The translations under genes were made by a program, and so were the position numbers. From Commensalibacter papalotli (ex Servin-Garciduenas et al. 2014) (lineage in GTDB: Bacteria; Pseudomonadota; Alphaproteobacteria; Acetobacterales; Acetobacteraceae): DNA of 64,000 nt. Positions 56,593 through 64,000 of this stretch are shown one piece after another. The notes under the pieces were generated by a model. That model saw only the letters and a program-made list of their open reading frames with translations. It searched no databases and was not told the origin of the DNA. The DNA lies in assembly GCF_000527695.1 (NCBI RefSeq), contig NZ_ATSX01000002.1, positions 62,001 through 126,000 of the forward strand, given 5' to 3'. Position 1 is the stretch's first letter. Every line of letters begins with the position of its first letter.

Positions 56593-57369
56593 ATGAACGC
56601 AACATCTCCTCAAAATATCTTATTATCGGTTGAAAATCTAACTGTTGGTTATGGCGAACGTATTATTCAACAAGATCTTACTTTCACTGTAAAAAAAGGC
56701 AGCATATTTGCTTTAATGGGCGGCAGCGGGTGTGGTAAAAGCACATTATTAAAATCCATGATTGGTCTGCTACCACCCAAAAACGGTGATTTTTTAGTTA
56801 AAGGTGAAAATTACTGGCGAGCAAACAAAAATCATCGTGTTGAAATCGGGCGCAAATTTGGGGTTTTATTTCAAAGTGCTGCCTTATGGAGCTCCATGAC
56901 CGTCGGTGAAAATATTGCTTTACCACTACAACTATTCACAAAACTTTCTTCGACTATGATACAACGCTTGGTTGAAATGAAATTGGGTCTTGTTGGAATG
57001 AGCCATGCAGTTAATTTATATCCCTCCGAACTGAGTGGCGGAATGAAAAAACGATGTGGCTTGGCTCGAGCACTAGCATTAGACCCAGAAATATTATTTT
57101 TTGACGAACCTTCTGCGGGATTAGACCCTATTACCTCAAAACGGCTGGATGATCTAATTTTAAATCTGCGCGATGGGTTGGGAACAACAATTATTATTGT
57201 CAGTCACGAATTACCCAGTCTTTTCACCATTGCTGATGATGGGATATTCCTTGATGCAGAAACGAAAAGACCTATTGCTCATGGTTCCCCCAGAGCATTA
57301 CGAGATAATCCACCCTGTGAATTGGTCAATGATTTCATGCATCGCCAAACCGTTCAAAATCCGAAATAG
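56593..57369 (+). CDS. mlaF: MlaF-type lipid ABC transporter ATP-binding protein
   Basis: The 258-residue ATPase has Walker A (GGSGCGKSTLLKSMIGL) and an FQSAALWSSMTVGENIALPL Q-loop region characteristic of MlaF. The signature is LSGGMKKRCGLARALALDP, the Walker B is ILFFDEPSAGLDP and the switch is VSHEL. It lies 2 bases after the permease gene. Confidence 0.95.
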   Translation: MNATSPQNILLSVENLTVGYGERIIQQDLTFTVKKGSIFALMGGSGCGKSTLLKSMIGLLPPKNGDFLVKGENYWRANKNHRVEIGRKFGVLFQSAALWSSMTVGENIALPLQLFTKLSSTMIQRLVEMKLGLVGMSHAVNLYPSELSGGMKKRCGLARALALDPEILFFDEPSAGLDPITSKRLDDLILNLRDGLGTTIIIVSHELPSLFTIADDGIFLDAETKRPIAHGSPRALRDNPPCELVNDFMHRQTVQNPK

Positions 57370-57383
57370 AAAGACTATCCATT

Positions 57384-58334
57384 ATGGCAATCACTAAACA
57401 AACATCTATTGGAGCATTTGTTCTAGGAGGGATTATTCTTGCTTTGGCGGCGATTATCCTTTTTGGAAATTTCAACTTATTTTCTTCTAAAAAACAAGCA
57501 ATTGTTGTATTTCCTGGGTCTGTGACAGGGCTATCTATCGGTGCTCCAGTTAATTTTAGAGGGGTGCAAGTCGGAACAGTCAATTCTATTACGTTGCAAT
57601 TTGATCCCAAAGATCACCAAGCCTATATCCCTGTTGTCGTCAGTATTGATCCAAAAAAAATACGTCTTGATACACACTATAAAAATTATAAAGACTTTAT
57701 GGATACGATGATAGCAAACGGCTTGCGTGCTGAAATTAGCACTGAAAGTTTTGTAACTGGATCATCTAATATATTTTTAGATTTTTATCCAAATGATAAA
57801 CCTATTTTTCATCCGCAATTAATCAATGGATTAATTGAGATTCCATCTCATCCATCGACGATTCAACAAATCAAATCTGAATTGATGAATCTTCAATTAG
57901 AAAAATTATCTAACGATTTAAATGAAACAATTCTAAAAGTTGGAAAACTTGCAGACACATTAAATGAACAAATCCCACCTTTGTTAAATAATGTTACCAA
58001 AACATCAGAAAGTAGTAATAAATTAATTGCAAATGTAGATCATAAACTTGATAAATTATTTGTTAATTTAAATACATTACTTATTGATGGAGACCAACAA
58101 ATCAAGAGTAAAGGTGCTGAAATCCACAAGGTATTAATAAATACCAATAAAACTTTATCCAATGCTTCTGATGTTTTACAAAATTTAAAATCTATGACAT
58201 CTGTTCGTTCTACAGCTCGTAATAATTTAGAAATTATTTTGCAAAATCTAGCAGATGCCGCTACCTCATTACGTGGATTTTCTACTCAAATTGAACGCAA
58301 TCCTAAAATCTTACTGACAGGTCGTCGCCAATGA
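57384..58334 (+). CDS. mlaD: MlaD-type MCE-domain substrate-binding protein
   Basis: The 316-residue protein has one N-terminal transmembrane helix (about residues 10-30) and one periplasmic MCE domain (FPGSVTGLSIGAPVNFRGVQ, then VGTV). A long C-terminal helical region rich in Asn/Leu follows, likely a coiled coil (LNLETILKVGKLADTLNEQI-like repeats). It is longer than E. coli MlaD. It forms the lipid-binding ring of the transporter and overlaps the next gene by four bases. Confidence 0.92.
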   Translation: MAITKQTSIGAFVLGGIILALAAIILFGNFNLFSSKKQAIVVFPGSVTGLSIGAPVNFRGVQVGTVNSITLQFDPKDHQAYIPVVVSIDPKKIRLDTHYKNYKDFMDTMIANGLRAEISTESFVTGSSNIFLDFYPNDKPIFHPQLINGLIEIPSHPSTIQQIKSELMNLQLEKLSNDLNETILKVGKLADTLNEQIPPLLNNVTKTSESSNKLIANVDHKLDKLFVNLNTLLIDGDQQIKSKGAEIHKVLINTNKTLSNASDVLQNLKSMTSVRSTARNNLEIILQNLADAATSLRGFSTQIERNPKILLTGRRQ

Positions 58335-58927
58335 ATAAATTAATACCTTGCTGTGCTATCGCCACCTTTTCTTTATTGATTGGGTGCGCGGCTCCTGCGT
58401 TACAATATTATACATTAACAGAAGGTGTCACAGCACCAAAACCTGCTCAGGTATATAATACAAACAATACATCTGTGATTTATATCTCACGTGTAACGGT
58501 ACCTGACTATCTCAATACAGCTGATATTACGACACGTAATGGAACGGCATTAAACCATAGTGTAAATGGAAGAATGAGCAGCATTTTATCCATTGGTGCT
58601 ACAGGATTAATTACAAACCTTCTAACCGATAAAAATCCTAATTTGTGGATTACAGATCAAGCTCCGGTCAGCCCACCTACTTATCAAATCAGAATCAACA
58701 TCAGACGTTTTGATTTACAAGCCCAAGCAAATCAAACGGGAATTTTAACCGTAGAAGCATCGTGGTCTATTATTCCACAAGACGCACAAGCCCCTGTACA
58801 AAAACAAAGGATAAGCTTTGTTAATCAAGGAACAATACAAACTGATAATGATATTGTGAAATTAGAACAAAATGCGCTAACGCAGTTAGCAGGTAATATT
58901 AATAATACTATCCAGCAACTACGTTAG
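58331..58927 (+). CDS. ABC-type transport auxiliary lipoprotein (PqiC/LinL-like)
   Basis: The 198-residue lipoprotein has a signal ending in lipobox LIGC. The ALQYYTLTEG start and the conserved ISRVTVPDYLNTADI segment are typical of PqiC/LinL-type accessory proteins of MCE transporters. It is the last gene of the mla operon, coupled to mlaD by an ATGA overlap. It probably links the system to the outer membrane. Confidence 0.88.
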   Translation: MNKLIPCCAIATFSLLIGCAAPALQYYTLTEGVTAPKPAQVYNTNNTSVIYISRVTVPDYLNTADITTRNGTALNHSVNGRMSSILSIGATGLITNLLTDKNPNLWITDQAPVSPPTYQIRINIRRFDLQAQANQTGILTVEASWSIIPQDAQAPVQKQRISFVNQGTIQTDNDIVKLEQNALTQLAGNINNTIQQLR

Positions 58928-58931
58928 AACT

Positions 58932-59351
58932 TTATTCTTTATCTAAGTCTCTTAAAACTTCAGGGCTATGTAACAAAACATCGATTTTTGCAGCATAGTC
59001 CAATCCTGTATCCGCTTGAAAACGAAGCTCAGGGGAAAATTTCATTCGTAATTTTTGACTTAATTGTGTACGAAGAAAAGGTGCTACTCTTTTCAAAGCA
59101 GGTAGTAATTCTTCTACATTACTTTGCCCCAAACGAACCACATAAATAATTGCATTACGTAGATCAGGAGTCATTCTTACTTCGGTTACCGTTAGACGCT
59201 TATCGCGCAACTCAGGATCTCGGAACTCCGTACGTGCAAAGAGATCAGAAAGCACATGCCTCACTTCTTCTGCAACACGTAATTGTCTTTGGGATGGCCC
59301 CTTAGGCATATTGCCTAAGGAACCTTTTCCTGTAAATAAAGGCTTACTCAT
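58932..59351 (-). CDS. rbfA: Ribosome-binding factor A
   Basis: RbfA is a KH-like protein for 30S maturation and 16S 5'-end processing. The 139-residue product has [37 protein letters not shown] and the C-terminal [17 protein letters not shown]. Its start overlaps the infB stop by one base. It converges with the mla operon. Confidence 0.95.
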   Translation of the reverse strand: MSKPLFTGKGSLGNMPKGPSQRQLRVAEEVRHVLSDLFARTEFRDPELRDKRLTVTEVRMTPDLRNAIIYVVRLGQSNVEELLPALKRVAPFLRTQLSQKLRMKFSPELRFQADTGLDYAAKIDVLLHSPEVLRDLDKE

Positions 59352-62218
59352 TACGCTTCAATAGTTTCCATTTCGTAACACTCAACAACATCGCCTTCGC
59401 GTAAATCATTAAATCCTGCGAAAGAAAGACCGCATTCATATTCATGCGTTACTTCTTTAACGTCATCTTTAAAGCGTTTCAATTGACTTAAGTTACCTGC
59501 ATGGATAACCACATTATCACGTAACAAACGTACACCACATCCACGACGGACGACGCCTTGTGTTACATAACAACCTGCAACCTTAACAGTCTTGCCAATA
59601 GAGAATACTTTGCGGATTTCAGCATAACCCAAGAATTTTTCACGCTGTTTAGGCGCAATACGTCCTTTAATTATTTTTTCGATATCATCAATAACTTGAT
59701 AAATAATAGAATAATAATGAATACCAACATTTTCTTGTTGGGCAAGCTCTCTTGCTTGAACAGTCGCACGAACGTTAAAGGCAACAATAATTGCATTAGA
59801 AGCCTTTGCCAATTGAACATCACTTTCTGTGATTTGCCCAACTGTTGCAGAAATTACATTTACCTTAATTTCTTCATGCTCTAATTTAATTACAGTTGTT
59901 TGAATAGCTTCAGCAGAACCTTGAACGTCAGCTTTAATCAAGACAGCAACTTCTTTTTGTTCACCAGCTTGAATACGCTCTAACATTTGATCCAAAGTTC
60001 CACGCGCAGCTAGACGAACAGCAGCTTGCTTTTCACGAACTTTACGTTGCCTAAACTCAGAAATCTCTCTGGCTTTACTTTCACTATCAACGACAACAAA
60101 AGGCTCACCTGCACGAGGCACCCCGGTCAACCCAAGTAACTCAACAGGAGCAGATGGACCCGCGTGCTTCATATTAACGTTTTTATCGTCAAGCATCGCA
60201 CGAACACGACCCCATTCAGCACCAGCAACAACCACATCCCCTTTATTCAAGGTTCCTTTTTGTACTAATAATGTTGCAACAGGTCCACGTCCTTTGTCCA
60301 AACGACTTTCAATAACAGCACCTTCGGCGATACGATTTGGATTGGCCTTCAACTCTTGCAATTCTGCTAATAAAATAATAGCTTCCTCAAGTTTATCTAA
60401 ACCAATACGTTTTTTAGCTGAAACTTCAACATCCTGAGTATCACCACCCATTTGCTCGACAACAATTTCATGTTGCAATAATTCTTGTCGAACACGATCA
60501 GGATTAGCACCAGGAAGATCACATTTGTTGATTGCAACAATAATTGGAACCCCAGCAGCTTTAGCATGTTTAATTGCTTCAATTGTTTGGGGCATTACAC
60601 CATCATCCGCAGCAACAACCAACACAACAATATCCGTCACAGATGCACCACGAGAACGCATTGCCGTAAAGGCTTCGTGACCTGGTGTATCAAGGAATGT
60701 AATTCTTGCACCAGAAGGTAATTTTATTTGGTATGCACCAATATGCTGGGTAATTCCCCCTGCTTCGCCTCTGGCTGTATCGGTTGTACGTAATGCATCT
60801 AATAGCGACGTTTTACCATGATCAACATGCCCCATGACCGTAACTACAGGTGGTCGTGAAACTTGATTTTCATCAGTATCTGCAAATTTTTCAATACCGA
60901 GTTCAACATCACTATCTGCAACCCTATGAACACGATGACCAAATTCTTCAATCACTAATTCAGCGGTATCGGCATCCAAAGACTGGTTAACTGTAGCCAT
61001 CACGCCCATTTTCATCAAGGCTTTGATAACATCCCCCTGACGAGCAGCCATACGATTAGCAAGTTCTTGCACAGTAATTGTTTCAGGCAATGTTACATCT
61101 CGAACCACTTTAACTTGGTCTGCACGCAACTTTTCAAGCTCAGCTTGACGACGTTCACGTTCTCTTTGACGACGAACAGATGCTAAAGAACGAACTTTAT
61201 CATCTTCGCCCTCTATTGCAGCTTGAATATCAATTTTTCCTGAACGGCGGTTATCACCGCTTTTTCCACGTCCACTACCTGCTTTACGTCCAGCACCAAC
61301 ACCAGCACCTGGACCAGCCCCGGCGCCAGCGCCACGGCGAGCTCCACGACGACCATCACTATCTTCACCTTCTGCATCACCACGCAATTCAGGACGGGCA
61401 CGCACAAAGTCGTTAGATTTTTTTACAACTTTATCATCTTTATCCGCCTTATTGCGTCCGCCATATCCTGCGTTTTTCTCGTTTTCCATACCAGGAATAA
61501 CAGGGGTTGTTTTCGCAACAGGCCTACTTGACATAACAGCACGTTTTGCAAGCGGCTCAACTCTTCTTGGAGTCGGAGCAAGCGTTACCTCACCAGGAAT
61601 CGGTGTATGTGAAACTTTTGTTCTGCGAGCTGTCAAAGATTGACCTTGAGGTTTTCTTGCCTCAGGTGCTGTTTGTTGCTTTGTAGCTGCTTCTTTAGCT
61701 ATACTTCTTTTTTCAACTTCGGCTTTCACCGCTACGGCTGCAGCTTCCAGACGGGCTTTTTCGGCTTCTTTTGCAGCTAAAGCAGCTTCTGTTTCTTGCT
61801 GTAACTTCTCTTCTTCACGACGCTTTGCTTCTTCAGCAGCAGATAGAATCGCAATTTTTTCTTGCTCTCTGCGCTCTACTTCTTTGCGTTGTATATCAAT
61901 GCGTTGTTCATCTAATACGCGTTGACGTGTTGCTAATTCAGACGCTGTTAATGCGCGTTTACCAGAAACACTACCTGCCGTTTTCTTTGCTGCGGGTTTA
62001 CGTGCAACCCCAGTTGTGCTTCCTGGAGCTTTTTCATTACCACCAGACGCACCACGTTTTTTTCGCACTTCAACTTGTACAACTTTAGTCCGCCCGTGAC
62101 TAAAACTTTGTCTAATTGACCCGGCATCGACAGTATGTCCTGAATCTTGCCTTACTGACGAACGTAAAGATAGACGTTTTTTACCTTGTCCTTGTTCTTG
62201 ATCGTTGCCTTCGCTCAT
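59351..62218 (-). CDS. infB: Translation initiation factor IF-2
   Basis: IF-2 is the GTPase that brings initiator tRNA to the 30S subunit. The 955-residue product has a long charged, low-complexity N-terminal part (residues 1-370), including a Gly/Ala/Arg-rich run near 290-325 and an alpha-helical Glu/Lys/Ala stretch near 100-180. The IF2_N domain and the G domain follow, with GHVDHGKT (463-470), DTPGHEAF and NKCDLPGA, and then domains II-IV. It belongs to the nusA-ylxR-infB-rbfA operon. Confidence 0.97.
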   Translation of the reverse strand: MSEGNDQEQGQGKKRLSLRSSVRQDSGHTVDAGSIRQSFSHGRTKVVQVEVRKKRGASGGNEKAPGSTTGVARKPAAKKTAGSVSGKRALTASELATRQRVLDEQRIDIQRKEVERREQEKIAILSAAEEAKRREEEKLQQETEAALAAKEAEKARLEAAAVAVKAEVEKRSIAKEAATKQQTAPEARKPQGQSLTARRTKVSHTPIPGEVTLAPTPRRVEPLAKRAVMSSRPVAKTTPVIPGMENEKNAGYGGRNKADKDDKVVKKSNDFVRARPELRGDAEGEDSDGRRGARRGAGAGAGPGAGVGAGRKAGSGRGKSGDNRRSGKIDIQAAIEGEDDKVRSLASVRRQRERERRQAELEKLRADQVKVVRDVTLPETITVQELANRMAARQGDVIKALMKMGVMATVNQSLDADTAELVIEEFGHRVHRVADSDVELGIEKFADTDENQVSRPPVVTVMGHVDHGKTSLLDALRTTDTARGEAGGITQHIGAYQIKLPSGARITFLDTPGHEAFTAMRSRGASVTDIVVLVVAADDGVMPQTIEAIKHAKAAGVPIIVAINKCDLPGANPDRVRQELLQHEIVVEQMGGDTQDVEVSAKKRIGLDKLEEAIILLAELQELKANPNRIAEGAVIESRLDKGRGPVATLLVQKGTLNKGDVVVAGAEWGRVRAMLDDKNVNMKHAGPSAPVELLGLTGVPRAGEPFVVVDSESKAREISEFRQRKVREKQAAVRLAARGTLDQMLERIQAGEQKEVAVLIKADVQGSAEAIQTTVIKLEHEEIKVNVISATVGQITESDVQLAKASNAIIVAFNVRATVQARELAQQENVGIHYYSIIYQVIDDIEKIIKGRIAPKQREKFLGYAEIRKVFSIGKTVKVAGCYVTQGVVRRGCGVRLLRDNVVIHAGNLSQLKRFKDDVKEVTHEYECGLSFAGFNDLREGDVVECYEMETIEA

Positions 62219-62270
62219 ATACCTGCCTGTTCTTTATCCCATTAACGAGTAATCTCGTTAAATCCAACCC

Positions 62271-62852
62271 TTAATTAATAAACCCTGCCAAACGTTTACT
62301 GTCATTTAAAAGACGATCAGTAAACGGGCCTGCGTGAATTGCCGCATGAACTATATGATCACGACCAAAGAACTTGCCTAATTCTTCACTCGTAAAAATT
62401 GTTACTACTGGCAAATATTTAGCCCCAGAGAGTAAACGTTTTTTTTCGTCTTCACTACCATCTGTGGCTTGTATGATTAACCCAACATTATTTTGAGAAA
62501 TCTTTTCCCTTACTTTTACAAAACCATATGTAATCTGTCCAGCACGTCTTGCAAGACCTAAGCCATCTTTTATCCTGAACTTTAACCCGTCAACGATCAT
62601 CGATAACAAATTATCAGGAATTTTTACTTGGCACTGTGCTGCTCTAGAAAACACGCGACGCTGTATAGCCGTATGTAGCACATTTTGACTTGCTTGCAAC
62701 CACATTCCACGCCCAGGAAGACGTTCTGTCAAATCAGGAACCACCATTTCATCGGGTGAGACAACAAAACGAATCAATTCTTCTGGACGACCTTTCTCTC
62801 TTGTGACCAAACAACATCGTTGCTCTTTTGGTGCTTCAGATTTCTTCATCAA
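62271..62852 (-). CDS. YlxR-family RNA-binding protein with L7Ae-like C-terminal half
   Basis: The 193-residue protein has an N-terminal YlxR/DUF448 domain (RCCLVTREKGRPEELIRFVV, then PDLTERLPGRGMWLQAS). The C-terminal half (GLARRAGQITYGFVKVREKI) resembles ribosomal L7Ae/YlxQ RNA-binding proteins. This fusion is common between nusA and infB in alphaproteobacteria. It probably binds RNA, though the exact role is not established. Confidence 0.88.
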   Translation of the reverse strand: MMKKSEAPKEQRCCLVTREKGRPEELIRFVVSPDEMVVPDLTERLPGRGMWLQASQNVLHTAIQRRVFSRAAQCQVKIPDNLLSMIVDGLKFRIKDGLGLARRAGQITYGFVKVREKISQNNVGLIIQATDGSEDEKKRLLSGAKYLPVVTIFTSEELGKFFGRDHIVHAAIHAGPFTDRLLNDSKRLAGFIN

Positions 62853-62922
62853 TACCGCAGTTCATCAAGAATTAAAAGAGGTTTAATCAAAACAGCACTA
62901 AATATTACGACAATATACTTAA

Positions 62923-64000
62923 TTACTTTTCTTCTTCCTGTGTTTTATCGACTTCTTCATCTTCAAACCAATGCTCTCTGGCACTCATAATAATCGCATT
63001 TGCAGTTTCTTCATCCAAAGAATCTGCACCCAAGATCTCAATCAGCTCATCACTAGCAAGGTCAGCAAGGTCATCAAGTGTTTTCACACCCTTTTCACCC
63101 AATAATATTAACATTTGTGGAGTAAAACAATCAAGCTCAACAATATCATCTGTTACACCAAGCTCTTGACGTTGTTGATCCAAAGAATCTTGCTGTTTAA
63201 CCAAGAACTCTTCTGCACGTTGCACTAACTCTTGAGCAATATTTTCATCAAACCCATCAATCTCAGCAATTTCTTCTGGTGCTGCAAAAGCGAGCTCGTC
63301 AATATTTTGGAAACCTTCTGTAACTAATAGACCCGCAATAACATCATCAACATCTAAATCATTAACAAGTGCTGACGTTCTTGTTTTGAACTCTTCTTGT
63401 CTGCGTTCTGATTCTTCGGTTTCCGTTAGAATATCAATATCCCAACGGGTTAATTGACTTGCTAAGCGGACATTTTGACCACGGCGACCAATCGCTAGAC
63501 TAAGTTGATCATCTGGAACAACCACTTCAACTCTACCAGCCTCCTCATCCATAACCACTTTAGTTACTTCAGCTGGAGCAAGTGCGTTCACAACAAAGGT
63601 TGCTGCCTGACCACTCCAAGGAACGATATCAATTTTTTCACCTTGCAACTCTTGCACAACAGCTTGAACGCGAGAACCTCTGACACCTACGCATGCACCC
63701 ACTGGATCAATAGTAGCATCTTTAGAAGTCACAGCCATTTTAGCGCGAGAGCCTGGATCTCTAGCAACTGCTTTAATCTCTATAATACCATCATAAATTT
63801 CAGGTACTTCTTGAGCAAATAGTTTTGCCAAAAATGCTGGATGAGAGCGAGATAAGAAAATTTGTGGACCACGAGGCTCTTTACGCACATCATAAATATA
63901 AGCACGTACCCGTTCAGAGTTGCGGAAATTTTCACGAGGAATCAGCTCATCACGACGTAACAATGCCTCTGAACTGCCAATTTCAACCAATAGATTACCA
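62923..64000 (-). CDS. nusA: Transcription termination/antitermination factor NusA, N-terminus missing
   Basis: NusA binds RNA polymerase and modulates pausing, termination and antitermination. About 359 codons are visible and the frame is still open at base 64000, so the N-terminal RNAP-binding domain lies outside. Seen in order are the end of the S1 domain, KH1 (DPVGACVGVRGSRVQAVVQE), KH2 (LAIGRRGQNVRLASQLTRWD) and a C-terminal helix-hairpin-helix repeat region with an acidic tail. The apparent start at 63990 is an internal TTG. Confidence 0.95.
   Translation of the reverse strand, partial: GNLLVEIGSSEALLRRDELIPRENFRNSERVRAYIYDVRKEPRGPQIFLSRSHPAFLAKLFAQEVPEIYDGIIEIKAVARDPGSRAKMAVTSKDATIDPVGACVGVRGSRVQAVVQELQGEKIDIVPWSGQAATFVVNALAPAEVTKVVMDEEAGRVEVVVPDDQLSLAIGRRGQNVRLASQLTRWDIDILTETEESERRQEEFKTRTSALVNDLDVDDVIAGLLVTEGFQNIDELAFAAPEEIAEIDGFDENIAQELVQRAEEFLVKQQDSLDQQRQELGVTDDIVELDCFTPQMLILLGEKGVKTLDDLADLASDELIEILGADSLDEETANAIIMSAREHWFEDEEVDKTQEEEK

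Noticed and set aside
60397-60582. 61-codon overlapping frame inside infB
   Set aside because: It is an out-of-frame reading of the conserved GTPase domain, without an initiation signal.
1-64000. CRISPR arrays, intact IS elements, integrases, rRNA
   Set aside because: No regularly spaced repeats, transposase or recombinase motifs, or rRNA sequence were seen on either strand.

Overview
The window reads as a chromosomal segment of an AT-rich alphaproteobacterium. The best guess is an Acetobacteraceae member of the Commensalibacter type. This is inferred from protein similarity patterns (CtrA-like regulator, PraR-like XRE regulator, DUF475, STAS-MlaE fusion), from AT-rich intergenic DNA and from the TCA and nusA-infB gene sets. 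No taxonomic marker gene is present to prove it. No CRISPR array, rRNA, intact insertion sequence, integrase or prophage was seen.

Layout. 1-11 kb: central metabolism. sucB (cut by the left edge), sucA and zapE lie on the minus strand. asd and a complete sdhCDAB operon, followed by a CX5R phosphatase, lie on the plus strand. A short decayed gene sits between asd and sdhC. 11-20 kb: a mixed region with a PraR-like XRE regulator, nadK, a CtrA-like regulator whose receiver carries Glu at the phosphorylation site, a DUF883/holin-like pair, an orphan solute-binding protein, a DUF1656-HlyD-NodT efflux locus and a DUF475 (TerC-type) membrane protein. 20.2-24.5 kb: a frameshifted C-terminal remnant of an ACR3 arsenite transporter. 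It is followed by a compact module of an MbnH/MauG-like di-heme enzyme, a His/Cys-containing periplasmic protein and a divergent TonB-dependent receptor.

24.5-45.1 kb: an almost self-contained nitrate-respiration block. narK-narGHJI-modABC-moaA lie on the minus strand. moaD-moaE-mobA-moeA-mog lie on the plus strand, with moaC divergent. narX-narL regulate, moeB follows, and an alginate-export-type outer-membrane porin closes the block. The block supplies nitrate uptake and nitrite export (NarK), the catalytic complex (NarGHI), its chaperone (NarJ), molybdate uptake (ModABC), essentially the whole Moco/bis-MGD pathway and its own two-component sensor. No nitrite reductase is present. Its right side ends at a tRNA-Leu(UAA) gene whose precursor ends are perfectly complementary.

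45.7-64 kb: housekeeping genes. These are a YcgN-type cysteine-cluster protein, xseA, purD, an unknown protein, a nitronate-monooxygenase-like flavoprotein and the classical nusA-ylxR-infB-rbfA-truB-rpsO-pnp translation/RNA-decay cluster. An oppositely oriented Mla-type lipid-transport operon is inserted between rbfA and truB. nusA is cut by the right edge.
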